A stretch of DNA of 64,000 bases. Origin: Asterochloris sp. CNOR1. Lineage: Eukaryota; Chlorophyta; Trebouxiophyceae; Trebouxiales; Trebouxiaceae. Location of the stretch: positions 1,426,001 to 1,490,000 of the forward strand of contig OZ017759.1 of assembly GCA_963969365.1 (NCBI GenBank), in the 5' to 3' direction. The notes beneath the pieces are model-generated. The model was not told where the DNA came from. It saw only the letters and a list, made by a program, of their open reading frames with translations, and did not search any database. Numbering within the stretch: position 1 is the first letter of the stretch; every line of letters starts with the position of its first letter. Shown piece by piece: positions 12,570 to 29,449 of the stretch. A program made the position numbers and the translations under genes.

Positions 12570-15500
12570 ATGGGACACCACCTCCACCTCCTTCTGCTCT
12601 GTTGCCTTTGTTGGCTTCAGAATGCACTGGGCAGGTTTGTCATTGAGCAAGGGGGCTTGAGAATCAAGTTTCCCGAAAACAAGCTTCCAGCCCAGGACAT
12701 GTCGTTGGCGAATTTCGGTGAGTGTCCATACCACAGGGCTTTCCACGTTTGCCTACAAGCATCACCAGGATTTTGCACGCTAAGGCCACAATACCATGCT
12801 GTTTGTCAACTGCGGTACGCGTGGCGCCGTGCTGCCTCCCCTGTCCTGCTGCTCCCTTCAACAATTGCAGCCCAGCCCCCTGCCCTGCAGGCGCTCCTGA
12901 GTATGGAGGGGAGCTTGTGTGAGTTCTGCCTGGCGCTCTGGCAGCTGGGCACCAGCACCCATTGTGAAATGTCCTTCAGCACTGTCATGCTGTCACGCCC
13001 TGGCTTTTGCTGACGAGACCCGCCATCGTAACTGTGTCCATGCTGCCTCCCGGACCTCGAGCTGACTCAAGCTTCTGCCGTGCAGGGGAAGCTTGGTGTA
13101 CGTCGATCGTGCATATGGTCACCCCTTTGACTGCGCCCCAGCAGAGTGCCGCTACGCTTGCCAGCCTTACAATGTGAGGCCGGCTCCCGTCTGCTTCTCA
13201 AACATTGCCTTCTGCTTTTGTCTGTCCTCCTGACTATTCAGTCTGCTGTTCTGCAGGAATCAACACCTGCACCCTTCAAGCTGCAGCGCGCTGGCACAAA
13301 TCACATCATGCTGGTGGATCGGGGTCCAGGTAGGATCCTGCTGCTGAGAGCAGGCTGACGCGGCGGTCGAGCTGACACTGCAGTGCAAGAACTAGCTGCA
13401 ACAAGCAGTGTGCTGTGCTATCATCCCGTTGTTGCCCTGCGGCAAGCCACGTAGTCAGAGACTTACCCTGTGTCCCTGCTTGTGCAGTGCGGGAGGACAT
13501 GGATCCCTGCAAGTTTGCACAGAAGGTCTGGCATGCTCAGGAGGCTGGAGCGCAGGCGGTGAGTAGAGGCAGGCTGCTTGCTGCACATGATCGATGAGCT
13601 GGCTGCCGGCTTGCCAAGGGCCAGGCTTATCGGTGCTCAGGCAGCCCAGAAATGTCCTCTCAGACAATCCCTGCAGTTTATGTGAAGGCAGTGCTAGAGA
13701 TGGCTGTCAGGGCATGGGGTGGCTGGGTCTTGATGCCCAAGAGCAGCATTCCACATGCTGGGCTGATTTTCAGCCAATGCTGTGCTCTACCAGGCAGACC
13801 TGGAGTCTGTTGGGCATGGCAGCTCCGTCTTGAGGCTGACCCCTCACCTGTCAACAGCGCAACAAGTTTGACATGGCAGCTTAATGCCAGGGCATGTCAA
13901 GCCCAGCAGTGCAGGTGCACATCAGTCAGGCCTGTGCTTACGGCAGGAGCGCTCAGTCGCTGTGCTGAGGGCTGCCACCTGCTGTGCTGCAGGTGATTGT
14001 GGTGAACTATGAGGACCGCCACACAACTATGGAGGCTCCTGATGATGAGGAGGCCTACAAGTGAGCACCTGACTGCACTGTAGCCCAATCACATCTACTG
14101 TTTCCACCTGCAGTACTACTGGCAACCTGGTGACGTACGTATGCAGGTTGCCTGGCCAGGCAGCAGAAAATTTTACATGGCCTGTGCCAGGCAGGGTGCC
14201 TGGCAGTCTGCCATCTACCTACCCTTGCATGAGCAGGGGAAGAATCGTCAGTTCATGCTCATGCTCACATAGCCACTTTTCACATGCAGGTATATGCGGA
14301 ACATTACCATCCCAGCAGCCTTCATCACAGCCACGGCCGGTGACGCCCTGAAAGACCTGCTCAAGAGCGACGATGGGGAACCCAAGGAAGTGGTGGCAGT
14401 CATGGACTGGAATGATGTGCTGCCCCGGGCAGAGAAGGTGTCCTGGGAGTTCTGGAGCAACAGCAACGACCAGTGTGGGCCCCTGTGCGATGTGCAGAAG
14501 GAGTTCATCAAGGTGAGCTGGGCTGCAGGTCTTGTGGATTGCCACTGCTGCAGGTAATCTTTCTGGTGGTTCTATACTGACAGCGCCGTCCTGAGAGCTC
14601 TAGAGTACCTGTGCAACGGTCAGAAGATGATTCAGGGGCTGCCAAGTCAACAGACATTGGAAGACATGCTGTTTGCTTCATGTTCATATGCTAATGTGAG
14701 CGGCTGCCAGCATGGGCGGATGAATGCTCGCATGCACCAGCACGCCTGAGCACGCCTGCCAGAACTTCCTGTCCTGAATTGCTGACGCCACCTGCTGTTG
14801 CCTGCGCCTTCTGTTGGCAAGGCCAGTTGCCAGCAAGGCCACCTGCATGCCTCCCAAGTGTAAGGCCAACTGCCTGCTGTCTTGTTTCTGCAGGAGTTTA
14901 AGGTGGTGGCTGAGGAGCTGGAGAAGGGCAATTGGACCCACTTTGAGCCGCACTACATTGTGTGGGTGTGCCCCTCTGTCTACCGCAGCTCCCAAGAGTG
15001 CCGGACGCAGTGCATCCACCATGGACGCTACTGCACCCCCGACCCTGACGGCGACCTGCTGGGAGGCTACTCTGGCAGCGATGTGGTTCAGGTGATAAGC
15101 TGTGCCACCTCCAGCATTTGGCACTGACGTGCACAGAGCCCATGTCAGAGCTTGGATGGGCTTTGAAATGGGGCAATGTCTGGCCACAAGCTGCCATCAC
15201 AGCCGACCACCCACCTACTATCTGGGCTGCATCGGCCTTACAACCTAGGGAGCCTCTATGTGACATGGCTCTGCCCCAAGTGCAACAGTCAGTACTCTGT
15301 GCCAGCTGTATGTCTTGGGGCTGGGCACCCCAGCTCCCTCTATGCATGTTGTAAAACTCCAGTGCCTGACTCTGTCCCCATTCCTGCAGGAAAATCTTCG
15401 CCAGCTGTGCGTGTGGAAGCTGGGCAATGACGCTGGGCAGCCCTGGCACTGGTGGGAGTATGTGACTGCCTTTGGCGAGCAGTGCCAGATGGCGGACGAA

Positions 15501-18500
15501 AACTACAATCAGGAGTGCGCCGAGCAGGTACACAGTGTGTTGCAGTCAGGGGGCAATACGCTGTTGCTCTTCTTTGGACAATGAGGTACCACAAACTGCA
15601 CTGCCCCCAGTCAAACAGTAGGGCAGTGCAGGCAGCCTCTTGCCATTGCCTGATGGCAAGTTCTCTCCCCACACCCTCTTGAGGCATGGCCCCCTCCCTG
15701 CGTCTTCTCCCTGCACTTGCTGCACATCTTCAGCTAGGTGTGTGGCATGGAATAGAGCTCGCTGCTTGCTCCCCAACTGCTGTGCACATCTTGCACCCTT
15801 TGTGCACCTGCAGCTTGGTCCCATGGCTCATTACGGCTCTCTGCAGGTCTTCACCCAGGTGCGCAGCCTGGATTGCAGCTTCCTGGCCGCTCTCTATGAC
15901 CATTGTTGATAGTCTTGTACCTTCGTTGCCTCTGCAGCCCAGTCTTGGTGCTTATCCTGCCTCTGCAGGTCTTCAGCCAGGTGGGTGGCGAGGAGTGGAG
16001 CTCCCTGGCCGCCTTCCACGACTGTGTAGGCGACATCAATGCCGACCAGCGTAATGACATGATGGAGCACGAAATGGAGAGTCAGCGGGGGGGCGGGGAT
16101 GTCGGCGAGGTGCAGCCCTCATTGCTTGTTGCAGCCTCAGATTTTACTTGCACATCGGGCTGCATATATCGCAGGTATGCAGTGTCTGGGCTGCGCATCT
16201 GACTCCGCATATGGCATGGCAGCAGCGGGCTAGTGTCTCATATATGCACAGCCTGTGTGGGGCTGAGGGTTTCAGCAAGGTGGCATGATGCGCAAGTAGC
16301 AGAGTGGCTCACATCAAGGCTGGCAGGCAAAGCAACACTTTGCTGGGGCGCGCAATCGAAGCAGTGTCATATACGCAATCCAAGTTCACCTATCTGCCCC
16401 TGCAGTGGCAGAAGTTTGGGTCAGCGTGAGGCACGAAAGCTTCACATTATCTTGTGGCTCCCCATGTGGACCCTGTGAGCTGCAGGTTCCCCAAGTGCTC
16501 GCACTATCTTCATCAAGATCCCTGTGGACATGCAAATAAGCAGCCACGTGCCAGCACCAATTGCGCTGTTGCCAAATCTACTCCTCCACTGAGATGCCTG
16601 TATGCTGCAGGTCTACATCCTGCCCACAATCCGCATCAACAATGGGCAGTACCGCGGCAAGCTGGGATACGCAGACGTACTCAAGGCAGTCTGTGCTGGG
16701 TTCAATCATGGGCTGGAACCTGGCGTCTGCTCCAAGCTGGTCAGCACGAACTGCCGGCCCGGCAGCCAGGGAGACACCGAGTGCCTTGCCAGGTACAGTG
16801 GTGCATTGTTGTCAAGGCTCTGCGCCCACACAACATCATGTCTGTGGCATAAGCAACACGACAAGCTGGTGCAATTTGGATGCAGTCGCCGCCATGTAGC
16901 ACAGACAGCCATGTCGTGTTGAGAATCACTGGTGCCAAGTGCACCATGGCCTTTGCTTCACACTGGCCATCAATGGCAGTTGAGTTACACTGCAAAGATA
17001 TTGCTGGTACCAAGTGCATGAGTCACTGGTGTCTGCACTGCCAAGTGTAGCTTGTGCTGTGCTCGACGCTGGTCATCCATGGCCGCTCTGCTGTCCTGCA
17101 GCAATGACGGGCACACACAGTGCAAGGACACGGTGGATGCCAAGGGCTACCAGTGCATCTGCGGCGATGGTTACATCAGCCACGACAATGGGGACGGCAG
17201 CACGTCATGCCTCCAGATCAACCAGTGCCTGAGCAGGGAGGCACAGGAGGACCCCAAGTGCAACTGCGAGCGCTGCGCCTGCCAGGAGAAGGCTGGCGGC
17301 TATGAGTGAGTTGCTCCATTGTGACTCATCAACCATTACATAGTCTTGAGCACTGCCAGTGCAGTTGTCAGTGTCGCATCTGCACCACTGCTTTGTGTGG
17401 TGTGCTGTCTCTGCAAGCGGTGAAGAGCCCCATGGAAAGAGCGCCGCCGCCAAGGGTGAGTTCCCTGCACTATCTCCCTGGGTGGTGTGCTGCCTTTCGC
17501 CGATCTGCTGCAACTGTGAGCGTTGCTCCCACCGGAGAAGTCGGCGGCTAGGGTTGAGTGCCAATGCACCAGTGCCTCAGAGTAGTGTGCAGAAGTGTGA
17601 GCACTGCACTTGCCAGTGGGTGTTGCTGGCGGTCATGAGCACTGTGCTCTCCAGAGCAGGCAGGCCGCTGCCATCAAATCAATGTTGTGCCCTGCTGCGG
17701 CCATACGAAGCACTCTGGGATGCCTGAAGCAGGCTGCAAGGCACAGACTGCTGACACGTGTGCACCAGAGCTTGCTGACCTTGGCTTGCATGCAGCGTGT
17801 CCCACATGGCCATCTGTACCCAGGTCACTGGCAGGCCTTCACTGCCTGCATGCTGGCTTCTTTGCTGCCACATGGGTGCACGCATGCCCTCTGAGGCATC
17901 ATGCCCCTGCTGTGCCACTCTGCTCACCTATTCTTTCTGCAACAGTTTGATGTGTGTGGCATCCCCCTGCAGGTGCGTCCAGGACCTTCCAGATGTATGT
18001 GCAGAGAACAGCAGCGACTGCTGGAAGGGTGACCACAAAGTCAATGGCCAGACAATGACCTTCGATGCCTGCACAGACAACATCGAGACAGCCAAGGTGG
18101 GCTTGCTGACGGTTCTCGTCAAGCGTCAGCAAGGGCCTGCAGCTGCATTGCATGCCGCAGGCCTTCCTGTTATGTCTGCACACCTGGCTGACCGTGGATC
18201 CTCCAGTTCAGACAGTCCCCATCTGCCCGTGACTGATCACAAACAGACCTTGCTGGAAGTTGACTCCCCAACAGTTGACTTTGCCTCACCAGGGCAACAT
18301 GCAGGCAGGCAGCTTTGCTCAATGTCTGCATGCTGTGCAGCTTGGCAGGGCGGCAGCTTGTCTGGCGGTGTACAGCAGGCAGGCTAACCCAGCCCTCTTG
18401 GCAAGACATACACCGTACTTGCCCTTGCTAGCACCCAGTGGCGAAAACCTTATTGCACCATACTGCACACCGTCGGACAGTGTCATGGTCTACCAATTCC

Positions 18501-19883
18501 TGTCCGAGCGGCGCAACCTAGCTGGTGCGTTCAGGTGCCAATCAGTGTGTACGGCATGCCAATCACGTGTGCGCAGCCCTCTGCATGACTGAGGCTGTGT
18601 GCGCACCACGGCTGCAGATGCAGATGTCCCAGGGCAAGTCCCGGAATCAGACAGAGTTGTACAAGTGCATCTGCCCGCCCTGCTTCTTTGAGCTCGAGGA
18701 GGGAGGCAAGAAGTCCTGTGTGCCCAAGGGCAACCTGGACCTCTGCGATCTTCCCTCTGGGGTCTACTCAAACCCTGGAACGGCAGGTGGGTGCTGTGGG
18801 TGTGTCACCATGTGGGTAATGCAGCCATCATGTCTATTAGTATGGTGCTGTAGAGGAAGTACTCTCTGTGTGCGCAGACACTGCTGTGACTGGCCAGCCC
18901 CATGGGCACTGTATGTGGTGCGTGAGCTTCTGAGCTTGCAGCTGGCAGGTGATGTGATTGTTGCTACACCCATACGCTCTCACCTGAGGTAACAGCACCT
19001 GAGGCAGCGGGAGCCTGTCATGATTACGCTGCTCTGGGCTGAGCGTCTGCACTCACTCCGAGCCACGAGTGCTCTGCAAGCTGCCAATCTCAACTGCCCC
19101 GGCCAGACGTCAAGATAGAACCCACTTTGGGCTTAGACATCAGCCCTCAGGCGCACTCAACAATGCTGCAGGGAGCGTGCCAGGCGCTGAGGCGCTGCCC
19201 CACCCTGCCTGACAGGAGGCCATCCCATGACCTGAGCTGACTCGCTGCAGGCAGCAGCATTGACGCTGGGGCCTTGCTTCACCCCGGCTTGGCTCTGCGT
19301 CTTGCCCTGATTTGACCCACCTGGCTGCAGGCAGCGGCATGGCAGCCTGGGCTGTCTTCCTTATCGTCTTTGGCTGCATCGGTGCAGTCGCACTGGCAGG
19401 TTATGCAGCGTACCGTCTGCGCATCCGCAACGCTATGCACCAGGAGATCAGATCCATCATGGCACAGTACATGCCACTTGGTGAGCACTCCCGCAGTACA
19501 TGGTGCCACATTGTTCCATGGCATGGTACATGCTACTTGCGAGCACTCCTTGCATGTGGCGGTGTCAGTCTTGTCAGTGTGGCTCAGCCATGCTGCCGTC
19601 CAGTGCCTCATGCTGGGGCCCTGGCTCACATGTCTGCTACCTTCATTTGCTCCAAGCTGCTCATGTTGGCACTTCAGTGCTTTGTGCTGCGAACTTGGGC
19701 GCATAATTTGCTGCCTTCTGGCGGCACAGACGTGATCCGTTCTCTCATTGTTACTACTGTGTGATCAAAGCGCAGGTGTGCTGCCTTCCAAGCTGCAGCC
19801 ATGGGCTGTCATCAAATGTCACTTCTAATGTTGCAGGCGAAGAGGGGGACAAAGTCGAGAGGGAGCCATTGTCGTCTGCATGA
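12570..19883 (+). CDS. VSR: Vacuolar sorting receptor (VSR/BP-80 type)
   Basis: Type I membrane receptor that sorts soluble proteins to the vacuole through the Golgi and prevacuolar compartment. Sixteen exons: 12570-12717, 12891-12918, 13086-13173, 13257-13329, 13488-13558, 13993-14060, 14290-14512, 14894-15091, 15390-15527, 15969-16109, 16611-16792, 17102-17305, 17973-18096, 18618-18786, 19331-19480, 19837-19883. All phases agree, giving 683 aa. Start chosen at ATG 12570 because it opens a signal peptide (MGHHLHLLLLCCLCWLQNALG). It is followed by RFVIEQGGL as in plant VSRs. The protease-associated domain carries ILVDRGPG-like and YMRNITIPAAFI segments. Then come the Cys-rich central domain (CIHHGRYCTPDPDGD, ILPTIRINNGQYRGKL), EGF-like Cys-rich modules, and a membrane helix (AAWAVFLIVFGCIGAVALAG). 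The cytosolic tail has the YMPL sorting motif. Exon 2 is only 28 nt. Introns 9 and 12 contain decayed copies of neighbouring exon ends. Confidence 0.96.
15720..15910 (+). repeat. Two decayed copies of VSR exon 10 start inside intron 9
   Basis: Around 15845-15905 the intron reads CTGCAG then GTCTTCACCCAGGTGCGC, followed by CTGGCCGCTCTCTATGACC. This closely follows the real exon 10 start at 15963-16020 (CTGCAG, GTCTTCAGCCAGGTGGGT, CTGGCCGCCTTCCACGAC). A second, more diverged copy starts near 15725 (ATCTTCAGCTAGGTGTGT) and has in-frame stops. Neither can be coding in the receptor frame. Confidence 0.8.
17500..17645 (+). repeat. Decayed copies of VSR exon 12 end inside intron 12
   Basis: The real exon 12 end near 17258-17310 encodes CNCERCACQEKAGGYE before the GTGAGT donor. 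At about 17507-17565 the intron repeats it as TGCAACTGTGAGCGTTGC, then GGAGAAGTCGGCGGCTA. A further copy lies at about 17588-17640 (TGTGAGCACTGCACTTGCCA, then GTTGCTGGCGGTCATGAGC). These resemble the donor side of the exon and are not translated in any plausible model. Confidence 0.75.
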
Positions 19884-20219
19884 CATGCCAGGCAGCCTGT
19901 ATAATGGACAGCTGAGAGGGGCTATAGAGGAGTTTTATTTAAAGGTTAAGCTGCATAGAGCAGTACCAGGCCCAACAGCTTCATGAAAACACTGTTGAGT
20001 TTGTCATTGCAACCTATTCTGATCTGCCAGCAAGGCAATGATGCCGCGCAGCGTTCACTGGCATTCGTGAGATTTTTCATGCCACACTGCAGACTCAGCA
20101 TGCATTTGCTCATCATCTGGTCCACGGAAGTCTCGTGCTGTAACAGCAGAGCAACATCAGAGCTTTTTAGCGAAGCCTGCGGGCCATCTGGGTTGCCAGA
20201 ATAGTATGCACCAGCAGCA
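19884..20219. other. Convergent 3' untranslated region of the VSR and RhoGAP genes
   Basis: Only 336 nt separate the two stop codons, which face each other. TGTAA at 20139-20143 is a good poly(A) signal for the VSR transcript, so the two 3' untranslated regions probably overlap. No other feature was seen. Confidence 0.6.
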
Positions 20220-22427
20220 TCAGAGCTGGCTTTCAAAGCCTATGGGGCCACTGCCCTCAGATGGCCTGGCACTCGCCCCAATGAGGTACTCCAATATCCG
20301 GACAATGGCCTGCCGCTCATGGAACGCAAGCTCTGTCCGTGCCAAGCTGGTGGGTGAATCACCCTGTGACCCTGACTCGGACTGCAGGTCCACTGCAGAG
20401 GCGCCTGACAGCCTCTGCCCGCTGCCAGTGAAGCTGCTGGAGCCCTGCAGACGAGCAACAGGGCTCACAGGTCAGAACTATAGAGACAAAGACAAGAAGT
20501 TCTCCAAATGCCAGGCTGGGACAGGACCACTGCCCATCATAAACACTTCATGCTCTTGCTGGATTCCTTTATGCTGTGTTGGAACATGCTGTGTTCCACC
20601 AGCCTCACCTTTGCGGGCTTTGGAGGTGGCAGCCAGGCTATGCATGGCGCCATGACTGTGGCAATCTGGTGGGCATCCATCTCGTTGTGAGCCTGCAACA
20701 ATGGTGTGAAAAGGTGTCCAGCTGGCTGGTTGGCTTGTCAGGGCACTCTTGCACCGCCAGGCACCAGGTGGCACAGGCTCCAGCATTGCTGAGGCACCTA
20801 CCCCAAGGTGAAGCGCGAGGTGGAGCAAGGAACAGCTGACATGCTATGCACAACGACAGCTGCATGGGAGCCACTGTGGTACATCTGGGCAAGTCCATGT
20901 AGCACAGGCTCACTGCATTGCCGCTGAGCCTGTGGAACGTCTCCAGCAGCAGCTGCAGCGTGTTCCTGTTGGGCGCCGGCAAGTTCTGGACTGTGACAGC
21001 TGCCAGGGCAGGGTTGGACATGCCATGCTCCAAGAACTCTGGCACAAGTCTGCAAGCAGGACAACATTGCCTCGCGCACTGCAAGGTGAGCTCTGACATG
21101 CAGGACGGCAGGGCATGTGACCTCAGCCACTGCATGCATAGCTGTGATGTGCAGCTTCATGTGGGCTTCAAGGGGCAGGAAAGATCATATTTGAGCGAAC
21201 ACAGCTCTGGCACCATCTGCAGCAGGTGGGCTTCATGAGCCAGCCAGACATCAGGAAGCAGGGCTGCCATCCTTGGGGAGTTGAGCTGGCCTGAGTGATG
21301 GGACGTGGCCTGGAGAGTCCCCCATGCTGGCGGTGCCACCCAACTCTGGGAAGGGACTGACCTGAATGTCAGCAATGGCTCTGGCATGGTGATGAGGAAG
21401 GCCTTGATGGCATTGGCCAGCACATGAGGGCTGGTGCCTGGCGGCGGCAGCACTGCCCCTGAGCCTGCACGCCAGCAAAGCTTCTGCTTTTAGAGAAAAG
21501 TCTGGCTGCCATGCAGGATGCATGCAGCTGAGACCACACACGGCAAGGCAAGCCCCTGTGCATCAGCCAGCGCGATGCACAGCCTCTGCTGCGCTGGCTG
21601 CTGGACAGCCGTACGCCCTGTTCAATGTGCATTTGCTGCTGCCCTCCAAGACAGACCTTGTTCAAACTGCCCCAGCAGGAAGTTGACAAGGTCAGGGGCA
21701 GCCTCCTTCTGAAAGAGAAGGTCCTGCTCCAGACCATTTGTCACAATGGCCGTGCAGCACACCAGAATGAGGCGCGGGACAGGCTTGGCCTGAGCCTCAT
21801 GCTTGCAGACACCCTGCAGCAGTAGCAGCAGATCAGATGAAGGGGATGGAAGACGCAGCAAGTTGGCATGGGACTGAGAGGCTTTGGCAGACGTCATGCA
21901 GCCGGGCCCGTGAACACGAATGAAGTAGGGGCTGCATGGGGGCAGCCAGTAGCCTAGACACAGACTTAGATTAAGCTGCCTTGACAGGGCAAATACTGCT
22001 GGCAGGCCAAGTGCAGCAGGGGCGGCATGCAGGCTTCAGCACATGCTGCCTGCAGCACACACCGCCAGAGTGCTGCCTGTGAGCTTCCGGATGCCCTCTG
22101 CAGCTGCCTCCGTGGTGCGCTTGAAGTAGGCTGCCCCCCACTGGCCTCCAGCAGCTGCTGACGTCCCAACCTTCTCTGCTGCTCTGCAATGCAGGCACAT
22201 GCAGCCTATGATGTTGCAACAGGCATGCTAGTTGCACTGTGGGCTGCCAGGAGAGGCCAGCCCTGTCATGCTGCACCAGGTGTTCACCCGCGGGTTGCTG
22301 TTCCAAACTTTGCCATGCTTCCAGACCAGTCTTGCGACTTGATGCCGGAGCTGGCTGCAGCAGCCTTCTCCTTCAGGAGCTTGCTGAACCCGGCAAAGCC
22401 ACCACCTTTGGCAGGTTCCTGAGCCAT
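20220..22427 (-). CDS. RhoGAP-domain protein (At5g61530 type)
   Basis: Putative regulator of ROP/Rho small GTPases. Exons 5' to 3': 22427-22288, 22183-22061, 21931-21657, 21464-21362, 21049-20914, 20692-20609, 20444-20220. They give 361 aa, close to the 370-380 aa of the plant relative. Start at ATG 22427 (MAQEPAKGGGFAGFSKLLKE). The N-terminal third is helical and Ala/Lys-rich. RhoGAP helices are recognisable in order: PVPRLILVCCTAIVTNGLEQ, then PHVLANAIKAFLITMPEPLL, then LLLETFHRLSG, then NEMDAHQIATVMAPCIAW. The C-terminal AFHERQAIVRILEYLIG also matches the plant family. Odd point: where a canonical GAP has its arginine finger, this protein reads LEQDLLFQKEA, without Arg. GAP catalysis may therefore be absent. 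The exon 2 donor (GT|GTGTGC) was chosen over one 2 nt upstream because only it keeps phase. Confidence 0.85.
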
Positions 22428-29016
<6,589 letters not shown>

Positions 29017-29449
29017 ATACAGACCTCCCCTACATTAATGCTGTAGTGTACAAGTGCCCATGCTTGCAGGCTGCCCCTCAACAGTTCACCAGTACTGAGA
29101 CATGAAGAGCAGCTGCCTGCAAAAACACTGTCAAAGTCCAATGTAACATCTGACTTGGCTTGGATTTCTGGGATTCAGCCTGTTTTAGTCAACCAGAAAT
29201 TGGACCCACGCAATCTGCCTTATGAGTGCTCTCAACTCAGCATGCTGGCTTCAACTTTCACCTTACTAGCAGATGGGGCTTGAAGTCCATGTCATCCCTG
29301 TGCTGCTGACTGGCATCCTTGCAGGCTCCAATCTGGCAGTCTCCCTAATGCTCTACCCAGCAGTGCTCAATTTAGGCATGAATGCATAGTAGTGTCTAGG
29401 ATGTGTCACAGGCAAGCAGGAGAAATTAAAAGGCAAGAAGGTCACGAAT
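29017..29449. other. Convergent 3' region of polyubiquitin and MoaC
   Basis: The region contains the polyubiquitin 3' untranslated region with a TGTAA poly(A) signal at 29142-29146, and the MoaC 3' untranslated region on the other strand. I see no further gene. Confidence 0.6.
29142..29146 (+). terminator. TGTAA poly(A) signal of polyubiquitin
   Basis: The pentamer TGTAA lies 126 nt after the ubiquitin stop codon. This is the standard chlorophyte poly(A) signal at a normal distance. Cleavage would be expected 10-20 nt downstream. Confidence 0.55.

Noticed and set aside
15640-15910. Extra VSR exons resembling exon 10
   Set aside because: The copies contain stops and lack proper donors, and the receptor is complete without them.
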